This document shows positions 34,376-43,108 of a stretch of 64,000 nucleotides of DNA, in pieces. The notes beneath the pieces are model-generated. The model saw nothing but the letters and a program-made list of their open reading frames with translations. It was not told where the DNA came from and did no database searches. The stretch comes from Arthrobacter sp. Edens01 (GTDB lineage Bacteria > Actinomycetota > Actinomycetes > Actinomycetales > Micrococcaceae). Every line of letters starts with the position of its first letter. The first letter of the stretch is position 1. Location: NCBI RefSeq assembly GCF_001307035.1, contig NZ_LKIU01000004.1, positions 238,099 to 302,098 on the forward strand. The letters are read 5' to 3'. Made by a program: the position numbers and the translations under genes.

Positions 34376-34918
34376 GTGACCAGAGACCGCATCGACCAGT
34401 TTGAACAGGCTTGGGTCGAGGCGTACCCGGACCTTGATCCAGTCCCCCTGCGCATTCTGGGCAGGGTGACACGCCTCGCCGGCATCCTGGAGGAACAGGG
34501 CCAGGCATTGCGCTCCGAATTCGGCGTGCACCTGGGGGAGATACAAGTGCTGGCCGCGCTCCGCCGCAGCCTTCCGGACTTCACTACCAGCCCTAAGGAA
34601 CTGGCTGAGCTGACCCTTGTGACCTCAGCTGCCGTGACCAACCGACTCAACTCGCTCGAGACTAAGGGCCTGGTCAGCAGGCGCATCGACGAACTGAGCC
34701 GGCGCAGGATCCTGGTTACGCTGACCCCTGCAGGGGTCGATCTCATCGAGGGGTACATCCGGGCATTCGTAGAACGCCAGTCGAGAATCACCGATGAGCT
34801 TTCAGCGAGCCAACGAGACGAGTACATATCGGCGATGCGGCACCTGCTCATCCTCGTGGGTGATACCGCCGACGAGGAGAGCCCGGCATTAAATGTTCCG
34901 GGCATGGATCCGCTCTGA
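34376..34918 (+). CDS. MarR-family transcriptional regulator
   Basis: The start was set to GTG 34376 with AGGGGAAG upstream, giving 180 aa (MTRDRIDQFEQAWVEAYPDLDP). The winged-helix core reads SPKELAELTLVTSAAVTNRLNSLETKGLVSRRID, then RRRILVTLTPAGVDL. It resembles the MarR protein at 4799-5275 in layout (AWxxxxPDLDxxPxxxLGRxxR), so both belong to one subfamily. It is divergent from the nine-gene catabolic operon and probably regulates it. Confidence 0.83.
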   Translation: MTRDRIDQFEQAWVEAYPDLDPVPLRILGRVTRLAGILEEQGQALRSEFGVHLGEIQVLAALRRSLPDFTTSPKELAELTLVTSAAVTNRLNSLETKGLVSRRIDELSRRRILVTLTPAGVDLIEGYIRAFVERQSRITDELSASQRDEYISAMRHLLILVGDTADEESPALNVPGMDPL

Positions 34919-35058
34919 GGAGAGCCCCGGGGGCATCCCGGGGATTGTCAGTCTCTCGGCTGCGGAGTTCCACGGCTCGCTTCCGGGTGGCACCGTACTC
35001 CCGCTTACCCGGCTGTTCATCTAGTGTTTTCGGCAACCCACCCTTCCTAGGAGCTGCC

Positions 35059-36171
35059 GTGAATCCGTATGAACCCGTTCCTCCCGAAGCGCTGGAAGAC
35101 CTTGCCGAACGCCTGGCCCGGTTCCGGCCCGTGCCCGAACCCCGGCTCTTCAACCGCAGCCGTGACTCCCTCGGGTTCGGCGGGGAGCAGCTCGCCGAAC
35201 TGGTCGAGCACTGGCGGACCGGGTTCGCCTGGCCCGCGCAGGAGACATGGATTTCGGCGCTGCCGTGGGAGCAGACGGAGCTGTCCACTGTGCCGGTGCG
35301 CGCCGTCGTGTCCCGGGCGGAAGCTGCCTACGGCTCGCCGTCGTCGCCTGTAGTGCTGCTGCTGCACGGGTGGCCGGATTCGATCCTGCGGTTCCAGCGG
35401 CTCTTTCCGCTGCTGACGGACCTGACCTATGTGGCGCCGGCACTGCCCGGGTATCCGTTTGCCGCACCGGTGCCGGCGGGCGGAATGTCCACGGTGGAGA
35501 TGGCCGATGCGATTGCTTCGGCGATGTCTGAGTTCGGGTTCGCCCGGTACGTGGTGTCCGCCGGGGATGTTGGCTCGGATGTGGCTGAGGCGCTGGCGGT
35601 GCGGCATCCCGACGTCGTGACGGCGCTGCACCTGACCGATGTGTCCCAGTACCACGTCAACCTCGCACCGCCGCAGGACATGGACGACGCCGAGCGGGAG
35701 TACCAGCAGCGGGCCCGGCGCTGGCAGGGGGCTGAGGGCGGATATGCGCACGAGCAGTCCACGCGTCCGGTGACGCTGGCGGCGGGGCTTGGGGATTCAC
35801 CGGCCGGGCTGGCGGCGTGGATCGGCGAGAAGCTGGTCCGCTGGACGGATTCGGACGGAACGCTAACGAATGCGTTCAGCCTGGATGAGGCGCTGACCTG
35901 GATCAGCGCCTACTGGTTCACCGGGTCCATCGGGACGTCGTTTGCTCCCTATGCCGCCGGCCGTCCGACGGGCTGGCCCCGGATCCAGACTCCGACCGTG
36001 TTCACACTGTTCCCGAAGGACCTGCTGAACGCTCCGCGCCAGTTCGCAGAGCGGTACTTCAACGTGGTCGGGTGGATGGAATTCGAAAGCGGCGGGCACT
36101 TCGCCGCGTGGGAGCGTCCGCAGCAGTACCTGGAGGGTGTGCGGGCGGCGGTGAAGCTGGGGTTTGGGTAG
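35059..36171 (+). CDS. Epoxide hydrolase (alpha/beta-hydrolase)
   Basis: GTG 35059 follows AGGAG, giving 370 aa. The N-terminal epoxide-hydrolase lid (ERLARFRPVPEPRL...GGEQLAELVEHWRTGFAW) precedes an alpha/beta-hydrolase core. The oxyanion motif HGWPDS is present, the nucleophile Asp is in SAGDVGSD, and the catalytic His is in GGHFAAWERP. The Asp nucleophile distinguishes it from esterases. It converts an epoxide to a diol; the substrate is unknown. The gene is convergent with the DinB-like gene 3 bp away. Confidence 0.85.
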   Translation: MNPYEPVPPEALEDLAERLARFRPVPEPRLFNRSRDSLGFGGEQLAELVEHWRTGFAWPAQETWISALPWEQTELSTVPVRAVVSRAEAAYGSPSSPVVLLLHGWPDSILRFQRLFPLLTDLTYVAPALPGYPFAAPVPAGGMSTVEMADAIASAMSEFGFARYVVSAGDVGSDVAEALAVRHPDVVTALHLTDVSQYHVNLAPPQDMDDAEREYQQRARRWQGAEGGYAHEQSTRPVTLAAGLGDSPAGLAAWIGEKLVRWTDSDGTLTNAFSLDEALTWISAYWFTGSIGTSFAPYAAGRPTGWPRIQTPTVFTLFPKDLLNAPRQFAERYFNVVGWMEFESGGHFAAWERPQQYLEGVRAAVKLGFG

Positions 36172-36174
36172 GCC

Positions 36175-36681
36175 CTAGTCCGGCCGGGTGGTTCGGGCAG
36201 CCATGATCAGCTCCCGCAGGATGTCTGCGTGCCCGCAGTGCTGAGCGAGCTCCCGGAGCATGTGCTGCTGGACCCACCGCAGCGGCAGCGGGCCTCTGCG
36301 GTTTCCGGGCAGCAGGTCGTCGCCGTTCAGCCCTTCAACCGCGCGCCGGGAAAGTTCCACCGCCCGCGTGTATACGTCAAGAACGGACTCGATGGTGTCT
36401 GTTTCCGTCAGGTTGAACGACTCGTCCGGGGTTTCCGGGATGCCGAGCTCGGCGCGTGATGCTCCGGTCGCAGCCTCACCGAACCAGACGCGTTCAACAA
36501 AGGTTGCGTGCTTGACCAGACCAAGGAGCGTGGTCTTGGAGGGGACCAGCCGCCGTCGGGCTTCGTCCTCGGTGAGGCCTTCGAGGCAGTGCGCGAGCAT
36601 GCTGCGGTGCTGGTCGACGAACCTGCCGAGCTGCTCATCGACGGGAGCAAAGTAGGTGTCCTGGTGGTCAGGCTCGTGCAA
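36175..36681 (-). CDS. DinB/DUF664-family protein
   Basis: The 168-aa four-helix-bundle protein has DinB-type metal-binding His positions: DQHRSMLAHCLEGL, GLVKHATFVERVWFG, and MLRELAQHCGHADILREL near the C-terminus. The superfamily includes mycothiol- and bacillithiol-dependent S-transferases, which fits an actinobacterium, but the substrate is unknown. A decayed copy of its last 55 residues lies at 39545-39706. Confidence 0.8.
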   Translation of the reverse strand: MHEPDHQDTYFAPVDEQLGRFVDQHRSMLAHCLEGLTEDEARRRLVPSKTTLLGLVKHATFVERVWFGEAATGASRAELGIPETPDESFNLTETDTIESVLDVYTRAVELSRRAVEGLNGDDLLPGNRRGPLPLRWVQQHMLRELAQHCGHADILRELIMAARTTRPD

Positions 36682-36728
36682 CTGGTCCTCTGCTCTCTCG
36701 ACGGATCATGCTGCCTATTCATAGCACT

Positions 36729-36811
36729 GCCGGGTTGCCCGTGACGGGACGACCCGGCAGCGACGAGTGAACTGGAGCTCCGTGGTCACGGGGAGTGGAT
36801 GGCGCCGGGTC
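36729..36811 (-). repeat. Duplicated terminator plus tail remnant of the FadH-like gene
   Basis: The hairpin at 36729-36758 and the following sequence GAGCTCCGTGGT...GGAGTGGATGGCGCCG (36775-36807) match 38587-38677, the terminator and last codons of the FadH-like reductase. A 7-bp deletion and some substitutions separate the copies. On the minus strand it still reads GAIHS...VTTEL. It is a non-functional remnant. Confidence 0.7.
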
Positions 36812-36832
36812 AGACGCCTCAGGCGAAAGACG

Positions 36833-38095
36833 TCACTCGATCCCGTCCCGGATGATAGGGCAGGTCATGCAGTGCCCGCCGCCGCGGCCGCGCCCCAGCT
36901 CGGCTCCGACAATGGGAATCACCTCGACGCCGGCGTTCCGCAGCGCCGCGTTGGTCTGGGTGTTGCGGTCGTAGGTGAACACCACGCCGGGTTCCAGTGC
37001 AACGGCGTTGTTTGCGCTGTCCCACTGCTGGCGTTCGGTGGCGTGGTAGTCCCCTGCTGTCTCCACCAGGCGCAGCTGCTTGTAGCCCATGGCTTCGGCC
37101 ACCACGTCCACGAAGCGGCGGTCCCGCTCGTCCCGGATTTCGAGGCCGGGGTCCTTGTCCGAAGGGTGGATGGTGAAGGGGTGGATGCCGTCCACGATGG
37201 CCGGATGGATAGTTGCCAGGTCCCGGTCAGCGAAGGTGAACACGGTATCCAGGTGCATCGCGGCGCGGAGTTTCGGCATCCCGGCGACCACGATCCGGTC
37301 CGCAGCCTCGTCCGCGAAGAGTGCCTGCGCCAGCTGGGTGATGGCCTGCCGGGAGGTCCGCTCCCCCATGCCGAGCAGCACGGTGCCGTTGCCTACGGGC
37401 ATGACGTCGCCGCCTTCCAGTGTGGCCTGGCTCCAGTCCTGTTCGGCATCGCCCCACCAGATCTTTGATCCGGTGTAGTCCGGGTGGAACCGGTAGATGG
37501 CCTGCATCAGCAGGGTTTCGTCGTGCCGGGCCGGCCAGTACAGCGGGTTCAGGGTCAGTCCGGAGCCAATCCAGCAGGTGGTGTCCCGGGTGTAGAGGGT
37601 GTTGGGCAGCGGCGGCAGCAGGTACTCGGGCCGGCCCTGGGATTCCCGGATGAGACCGACGTAACCGCTGCGGTAATCCGAGGGAAGGTCCGACGTCGTC
37701 AGGCCACCAATGAGGTACCGCGCCAGTTCCGGTCCGGAGAGTGAGTCCAGGAACGCGCGGGTGCCGGTGACCAGGCCCAGGCCCACGCGGTTGGCGATGA
37801 TTTTGCGGTCCAGCAGCCAGGTCCGCGCGTCGGGCAGGTCCATGGTCTGGCCGAGCAGGTCGTGGAGTTCGACGACGTCGACGCCGCGGCTGGTCAGCTT
37901 GGCCACGAAGTCCGCGTGGTCGCGCTGAGCGTTCTCCACCCACAGAACGTCGTCGAACAGCAGGTCTTCACGGTTGGTGGGGGTCAGGCGTTCGTGGGCC
38001 AGGCCCGGTGCGCAGACCAGGACCTTGCGCAGCTTGCCCACCTCGGAGTGGACGCCGTAGGACGCGGCCGTGCCTGCGGCGGTTGGGGAAAGCAT
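36833..38095 (-). CDS. arcA: Arginine deiminase
   Basis: The 420-aa enzyme converts arginine to citrulline and ammonia. Family motifs are [68 protein letters not shown] and the catalytic [10 protein letters not shown] (Cys409). ATG 38095 follows AAGGAG. No arcB, arcC or arcD is seen within the window, so a full fermentative pathway is not encoded here. Confidence 0.93.
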   Translation of the reverse strand: MLSPTAAGTAASYGVHSEVGKLRKVLVCAPGLAHERLTPTNREDLLFDDVLWVENAQRDHADFVAKLTSRGVDVVELHDLLGQTMDLPDARTWLLDRKIIANRVGLGLVTGTRAFLDSLSGPELARYLIGGLTTSDLPSDYRSGYVGLIRESQGRPEYLLPPLPNTLYTRDTTCWIGSGLTLNPLYWPARHDETLLMQAIYRFHPDYTGSKIWWGDAEQDWSQATLEGGDVMPVGNGTVLLGMGERTSRQAITQLAQALFADEAADRIVVAGMPKLRAAMHLDTVFTFADRDLATIHPAIVDGIHPFTIHPSDKDPGLEIRDERDRRFVDVVAEAMGYKQLRLVETAGDYHATERQQWDSANNAVALEPGVVFTYDRNTQTNAALRNAGVEVIPIVGAELGRGRGGGHCMTCPIIRDGIE

Positions 38096-38124
38096 GGGGT
38101 TCTCCTTGAGTTGTGAAGCCGGAC

Positions 38125-38472
38125 CTACTGTCCCGGTTCCGCCTGCGCCCGGCGGCGGAGCGCTTCGTTGACGGCAGGGTCGTCCAGGTTGCGCAGCCAG
38201 GTGAGCAGTTCCGGCCCGGCGGCAGGATTCGCGGCGACGGCGGGACGTGCGAGTGGCTGCTCGGCGGCAAGTTCCTGCAGGCGCTGCGGAGCGGTTCCGG
38301 GATCCTCTGCTTCTGCCAAGACGGCAACCTCAGCGGGATCCACATCCCTTGGCCGGCTGGCCGAGGCTCCCCCATTGACGATGCCCGAGGCCGGGACGTT
38401 CATCAGCGGAGTTGTCCGGCGGGTGGACGGGGAGTTCTCGTCAGCGGGATGTTCCTGCATGTCATTGTGCAC
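38125..38472 (-). CDS. Leucine-rich repeat variant (LRV)-like small protein
   Basis: The start was set to GTG 38472, since AAAGGAG precedes it by 7 nt, giving 115 aa. The N-terminal half is polar and probably disordered. The second half ([26 protein letters not shown], then [21 protein letters not shown]) repeats the variant leucine-rich pattern found in small actinobacterial LRV proteins. The role is unknown. It lies 29 bp upstream of arcA and may be cotranscribed with it. Confidence 0.6.
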   Translation of the reverse strand: MHNDMQEHPADENSPSTRRTTPLMNVPASGIVNGGASASRPRDVDPAEVAVLAEAEDPGTAPQRLQELAAEQPLARPAVAANPAAGPELLTWLRNLDDPAVNEALRRRAQAEPGQ

Positions 38473-38586
38473 GGGATGCTCCTTTGTAAGTAGCCTTATG
38501 AACATCCTTGCAGAAGGAGCCGTGGTCTCCGAATCGGAGGGGGCGTTTCCAGCGACCGCGGGCCGGGGCTTGCCAGACAAGAAAAT

Positions 38587-38618
38587 GCCGGGCCGCCCCT
38601 TCGAGGGGACGGCCCGGC
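38587..38618 (-). terminator. Intrinsic terminator of the FadH-like gene
   Basis: A stem of about 13 bp (GCCGGGCCGcCCC / GGGGaCGGCCCGGC, one mismatch) has the loop TTCG. On the minus strand it is followed by ATTTTCTTG. It lies 15 bp after the reductase stop. Confidence 0.75.
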
Positions 38619-38633
38619 AGCAGCACGGAAGTC

Positions 38634-39521
38634 CTAGAGCTCCGTGGTGACCTTCCACGAGGAGTGGATGGCGCCGTGGATGTAGTTGACCGCGCCGGCG
38701 TCACCAACGACGTCGCACGGGATGCCCGCATCCCGCAGCTCGTCCGCGAGCGGGGCCGCCGACGTCGTGCCGTCTGCATAGACAACCATGGCGGCAGGTG
38801 CGGAGAAGGACTCCTCCCCCACCGTCCATTCCACGGACTTCTCGGTGATGCGGGTGATGGTGGCGTTGCGGTGGATCTGCACGCCGTGCTTCTTGGCGTC
38901 GCTGACGGCGGTCCAGCGGCGCGGCATGGCCAGCGGCAGGCCGAGCTGCTGCTTTTCGTGCAGCAGGGTGACGCGGCGTCCGCGTTCGGCGAGGAACTCG
39001 GCCAGCTCCAAGCCCACCAGGGAGCCGCCGATCACCACAACGTCCTTACCCATGGGCAACCAGAACTTGGTGAACTGGCGGACGAACTCGGGGCTCTTGG
39101 TCACGCCGGAGAGCCGGCCCATCTTGCCCAGGGTGCTGAGCACGGCACCGGCTTCCTCGGCGGTTGCGGTTCCGAGCATCATGGCGCGCAGGGTGTCGCC
39201 GGTCTGCACGATCGGCAGGTCTCCGCCCGGGAAGTCGGGCTTGGGACGGACGGCGCCGGTGGCGACGATGACGTGGTCCGGGTTCAGCGCGCGGATGGTT
39301 TCCACGGTGGCCGGGGTATTCAGTTTGACGGCGATGCGCAGCCGCTTGATCTCGGCCTTGAACCAGCGCAGCAGGCGCTCGTTGTCCGGCGTCGTCATGG
39401 TGGAGAACCACATGGTGCCGCCGAGGCGGTCGGACTTATCGATCACGGTGACGCGGTGGCCGCGTTCAGTGAGCACGCGCGCACTCTCCAGCCCGGCCGG
39501 GCCGGCGCCGACGACGAGCAC
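38634..39521 (-). pseudogene. FadH-like reductase, C-terminal flavin/NAD(P) half only
   Basis: The 295-aa frame has a FAD-binding GAGPAGLESARVL at its very start and a NAD(P)-binding VVVIGGSLVGLELAEFLAERG near residue 165. It ends GDAGAVNYIHGAIHSSWKVTTEL, as in the C-terminal half of 2,4-dienoyl-CoA reductase and old-yellow-enzyme fusion reductases. These normally carry a TIM-barrel domain of about 370 residues in front. Here the frame instead runs into a DinB-gene remnant at 39545. The product could fold as a stand-alone FAD protein but lacks the substrate domain, so it is most likely a truncated gene. Confidence 0.7.
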
Positions 39522-39544
39522 ATGCTTGGCCTGCGAGGCGGGTT

Positions 39545-39706
39545 TCAGTGGTAGCAGGGCTTCGTTGCCGAGGGCCGGCCAGCCAGAATCAGTTCGCGCA
39601 GGATGTCCGCATGGCCGCAGTGCTGAGCAACTTCACGCAGCATGTGCTGCTGGAGCCAGCGCAGCGGCAGGGACCCCAGCGGATTTCGGGCGCGACGATT
39701 ATCCCC
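39545..39706 (-). pseudogene. DinB/DUF664 gene remnant
   Basis: On the minus strand the frame reads LPLRWLQQHMLREVAQHCGHADILREL, nearly identical to the C-terminus of the intact DinB-like gene at 36175-36681. The N-terminal two-thirds is missing. The remnant joins directly to the truncated FadH-like gene. Confidence 0.8.
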
Positions 39707-39732
39707 GCCGGACATGATTTCGGAGTTCAGAA

Positions 39733-39970
39733 TCAGCTGGCGATCTTGATCCGCAAGTTCAAGGCCGAGATGTCTCGCAGCACAAACCGATTGAACTCGA
39801 CGGCATCGAAGGCTGCCCGGTTCCGGCATAGCGAGTGCTAGTGAAGGAGCTGTCGTTCACATACTCGAACACTGCCGCCAGGACTCGCCGCTTGGCAATG
39901 CCGCGCAGGTTCGGAATGGTGTTTACCGTGGCCAGGCGGGCGCGCCTCTGGTCGGGGTTGAAAACCTTAA
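39733..39970 (-). pseudogene. FMN-dependent alpha-hydroxyacid dehydrogenase (LldD-type), N-terminal remnant
   Basis: One minus-strand frame reads NPDQRRARLATVNTIPNLRGIAKRR then AAVFEYV. After a frameshift a second frame reads AFDAVEFNRFVLRDIS before a TGA at 39733. Both match, in order, the N-terminal region of L-lactate/glycolate-type FMN dehydrogenases (RRRLARA...IEDLRRIAKRR...AFDYV...AFDRVEF...VLRDVS). Only about 75 of about 400 codons remain. Confidence 0.7.
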
Positions 39971-40340
39971 ACTAGACAATTTCGCGGAGCCCCTAGGACT
40001 GGGGAATTCGGCGCTTGTCACCTTTTGAGTTCAAAGACAGAATCCCTCATCCTGGAGCCCCTTTGCTCGCCCCGATACGTTGCTCGGGTCAGAATAAGTG
40101 ACTCTTTGCAGATCGCGGATAAACATACGAGAGCGAGGGTTCCTCCGGCAATGAGTGGCGGGGACGGAGATTTTGAAGGCGTTGCGTTCCGCTCGATTAG
40201 GGCCATGTACCAATTGGAAGGATCCTCAGACGAATGGCCAGTTGACACCACTGCCGTCACGGCAGCCGTAGTGTACAGTAGGAAGCTTCCGAGGGAGCGA
40301 GATGCTGTGCCGCGGTGGAGCCCTTTGAGAGGAGATTGCG
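39971..40340. other. Gene-free left edge of the defence island
   Basis: Base composition becomes visibly more AT-rich here than in the preceding chromosome. No frame has a ribosome site with recognisable coding character. The only structure seen is a short hairpin CTGCCG-TCA-CGGCAG at 40251-40265. It probably holds the promoter of the EVE-like gene. Confidence 0.5.
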
Positions 40341-40772
40341 GTGGCGTGGTTCGTTTGTACGACCTCACCCTCCGAACCCCGTAACTGGCAACTCTGTAAA
40401 GAGTATGGACTTTGGGGATACACGCGAGGGATTCCAAAATGTCAACCCGGAGACAGACTCCTGTATTGGATGGGAAGGCGTGGCTACTTTGGTTATGGGC
40501 TCGTCACTGGTCAGCCTCGAGTTCCCGTGTCCAAGACAGATGCCCCTTGGGCTGGTGGCATTCATAGGTTTACCGCCTCGATTCCCATGAAGGTACTGCT
40601 CGAGGTGAAAAACCCGATTTTCCTTCCATTCAGGAATAACATTCAAACCGAAACAGGGCTGAACACGGCAAACTTTCAGCGGGGCATGTCGCTAATGTCT
40701 GATGATGTCGCGACGAGACTCAATGGTCGGCTCTTCGAGCAATATATCCTCGAAGAAGAAGACGAAGTATGA
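40341..40772 (+). CDS. EVE/PUA-like domain protein
   Basis: GTG 40341 follows AGGAG by about 8 nt. The 143-aa product has an EVE/YTH-like pattern: an N-terminal WFVCTT strand, NWQLCKEYGLWGY, the conserved PGDRLLYW turn and the strand FGYGLVTG, then VLLEVKNPI. EVE proteins bind modified bases in DNA or RNA and often sit beside restriction and defence genes, as here. A single domain with no fused nuclease suggests a sensor or partner role. Moderately low GC compared with the flanks suggests transfer. It is similar enough to propose, not prove, the family. Confidence 0.55.
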   Translation: MAWFVCTTSPSEPRNWQLCKEYGLWGYTRGIPKCQPGDRLLYWMGRRGYFGYGLVTGQPRVPVSKTDAPWAGGIHRFTASIPMKVLLEVKNPIFLPFRNNIQTETGLNTANFQRGMSLMSDDVATRLNGRLFEQYILEEEDEV

Positions 40773-41099
40773 CTGTTTAGTACGCAACCATAAGTGCTCC
40801 ATCTCCCGTGGGGCAGTACTGCAGTGATGAATATACCAACCCAGAATGATCGTCAGCCGCATCATTTGGGATACCTCTGCCAGAGCGAGTGAGTCACGCA
40901 TTAGTATCTCAATACGTAGCATCCAGGCACACGGATATGCCACCTTCATATGAGGAGAAGGATCCGGTTTTCCACGAAGACCCGGCACCAAGAAATGGAC
41001 CCTCAGCCTCATGACCAAGCCGCAGCCATCACCCGGTGTGGCTTCGCCAGGACCTCTCCCACTGCTAGGTGACGTGCGATTACAATGTAATCTGCTGCA

Positions 41100-41312
41100 G
41101 TCCCAAACCTCAGCCCTTAGGCCAATGTCGGGGACTGACCGCCGAGGGCCGCCAGCTACCGGATCACCGCGCAGACCAATGCATAGCTGTGCCGGAACTG
41201 ACGTCCGGCGTCGTAAGCTGTGCGCCCCCTCCGTTGGGCCAGCGCGCAAAGGGCATTCGGGTCAAGATCCGCCCCCTGTGCGCCTGACTGATGCCCATCA
41301 GCCCAGCTTCCT
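41100..41312 (-). pseudogene. Decayed fragment of a DUF3427 helicase gene
   Basis: Read on the minus strand, EAGLMGISQAH and ILTRMPFARWPNGGG align with REAGLVDISQAH and ILARMLFFALWPNGGG of the gene at 60348-61547. Nucleotide identity continues through the segment equivalent to 60910-61020 (for example CAGCTATGCATTGGTCTGCGCGG against CAGCTATCCGTTGGTCTGTGCGG). An internal deletion and in-frame stops show it is dead. The rest of 40773-41528 holds nothing I can support. Confidence 0.75.
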
Positions 41313-41528
41313 GCGGGTCCAAGAATCCCCCACGCCTACTGAGCTTGTGCTTGGACCGGCCCTGCCAGAGGGTCCGCGCCAATCCTGCGCTCAAGCGCTG
41401 ATCCAGGCTTCCGCCAGCACCGTCGACTGCCCGGAGGAACACTGGACAAGTTCTGCCGCAGTACTCCTGCCACACGCTCAACGTGATCCCGTCGTGCCAA
41501 CGCGCTATGCGCCTGGATCGGAAAAAGC

Positions 41529-42976
41529 GGCTCTTCACGGTTCGTGGTGAATGTTCTGCCGTGATGGGTGTTCATGCCACTGTTCTGGCGGCACTGCGCA
41601 ACAGGATACGTGTTTTGTAGTTGCGTGCGTTGGTGAACCCCCGGCCTGTTCGTTTGATGTGCTTGATCGCGGTGTTGTTTGCCTCAACTTTTGCTGTTGT
41701 CGCTCCGGTGACGATAAGGACTTCGATCTCTTTCCACCATCGGCAGACGGTGCGCCAGAGCCGGTTCGTTTCTGGCTGCGCGGATTGTTCGACCAGGGCC
41801 TGCAGTCGGTCTTTCGCAGCGGCTGCATCAGCGAGGGATCCGGTGGCAAGCAGGGCCCGGAGCTGTTCCTTGACCCGCCAGGCCGCCTGCAGCTTCCCGG
41901 TGGCATCGTCCGTGGCGAACACGGTGCTGAGCCTGTCCCGGGCCCTGTCCGAGAGCGTGTCGCCAGCACGCAACAGCAGGCGCCGGTTGGCCCAGACCGG
42001 GTCGATGGATCGTCCCCGCCGCCCATGGACCTTCTGGGTGAGTCTTTGCCGGACTTCGGTGAGCATGTCGTTGCCAAGCTTGACCAGGTGGAATGCATCC
42101 ACTGAGACCGCGGTGCGCGGCAGCCACATCCGCAGGGCCTTGCGGAACGCTGCTGACGGATCGATAGCGACCACCTGCACTCCCAGCCGCCACTGCAGGG
42201 GCCGGGCGAACAGCCAGTCACCGACTCCTTCGCTGTCACGGCCGTCCACGATGCCCAGGACCTGACCGGTGTCCAGATCGACAATGGTGGTCATCCATGG
42301 CTCGTACCGTTTCCAGGCCTTGGTGGCCGGGTCGCGGAAGAACCGCACGGACCGGTAGCGGTGTTCATCAATGCCGAGCATCCGCGGGGCCAGTGCATCA
42401 ACGTCAGGCAGCGTGAGCGCCGCGGAGTCCAGAGCCCGCTGGACCAGCCACCAGGAGACACCGAACGAGGAGGCAGCTTCCGCCGCGGCTCGTCCGGATC
42501 CGATCACAGCCGATACCAGGGCCTCACGCAGCCGGCGGGTGGACCGGGCCCGGCGCGGGACTTGGGCGGTCTCCTCGGTGAAGGTTCGGCGGGGACACAA
42601 ATACTCGCCACAAAAGAACCTCCGCTTGACCCACTGCACTTCAACCGGGCCCGCGACGGGGACGTCACGCAGGCGCTGGGATCGGCGGGAATGAACCCGG
42701 GTGCTGATCACCCCGCAGGACGGGCAACCGGCCTCGGTGGTGGTTTCGACACTGATCCGGCGCTGCCCGCAGGCGAGGATCTCGGTCCCGGTGACACGAT
42801 AGTCGGGCAGGTTGAAGATGGTGGTGGCAGCATCGGGGCGCGGGGAAGTAGGCTCGATCAAGGCTCGTAGCTCCTGACTCTTGATGAATGCGTAGAGAAC
42901 ATCCATCACAGCAGGGCTACGAGCCCTTTAGCTTTCAAGACACGGAACCTGTTTCACCACCAACCGCGAAGAGCCG
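41529..42976 (-). mobile_element. ISL3-family insertion sequence
   Basis: A 1448-bp element with 23-bp terminal inverted repeats: left 41529-41551 begins GGCTCTTCACGGTT, right 42954-42976 is the complement of GGCTCTTCGCGGTT, with two mismatches in 23. It contains one transposase gene. The 8-bp flanks (GAAAAAGC on the left, GCTTACGC on the right) do not match as a target duplication, so the flanks may have rearranged. The element looks intact. Confidence 0.85.
41572..42909 (-). CDS. ISL3-family transposase
   Basis: The 445-aa transposase has an N-terminal zinc-binding region (Cys62, Cys65, Cys100, Cys105), an HTH-like segment near residues 125-160 and a DDE catalytic domain. The acidic residues are placed as Asp181 (GIDEHRY), Asp250 (AIDPSAAFR) and Glu409 (AKVEANNTAIKHIKR). 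Full length with no stops, so probably active. Confidence 0.9.
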   Translation of the reverse strand: MMDVLYAFIKSQELRALIEPTSPRPDAATTIFNLPDYRVTGTEILACGQRRISVETTTEAGCPSCGVISTRVHSRRSQRLRDVPVAGPVEVQWVKRRFFCGEYLCPRRTFTEETAQVPRRARSTRRLREALVSAVIGSGRAAAEAASSFGVSWWLVQRALDSAALTLPDVDALAPRMLGIDEHRYRSVRFFRDPATKAWKRYEPWMTTIVDLDTGQVLGIVDGRDSEGVGDWLFARPLQWRLGVQVVAIDPSAAFRKALRMWLPRTAVSVDAFHLVKLGNDMLTEVRQRLTQKVHGRRGRSIDPVWANRRLLLRAGDTLSDRARDRLSTVFATDDATGKLQAAWRVKEQLRALLATGSLADAAAAKDRLQALVEQSAQPETNRLWRTVCRWWKEIEVLIVTGATTAKVEANNTAIKHIKRTGRGFTNARNYKTRILLRSAARTVA

Positions 42977-43108
42977 CTTACGCCCTTCGGCTGGAACGTA
43001 ACGCTGTCCTTGGACAGGCGACCACTGGCCTCGGGGGATTGCGAGGATCATACTGACACGGCACTGCCTTCTTTTCAGCGTCGCGTCGCGGTTGTGGCGG
43101 CGGGGACG

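Noticed and set aside
38125-38658. Long form of the LRV-like protein from 38658
   Set aside because: The extra N-terminus would span the terminator hairpin of the upstream gene, while GTG 38472 has a good ribosome site.
40025-40384. 119-codon plus-strand frame before the EVE-like gene
   Set aside because: No ribosome site, no recognisable fold, and it overlaps the well-supported GTG start of the EVE-like gene.
40692-41249. 185-codon minus-strand frame
   Set aside because: Overlaps the EVE-like gene 3' end and the helicase remnant; composition looks random.
41011-41550. 179-codon plus-strand open frame left of the insertion sequence
   Set aside because: It lies antisense to the DUF3427 remnant and runs into the IS end; its apparent similarity to the shadow frame at 60745 simply reflects the homologous DNA.
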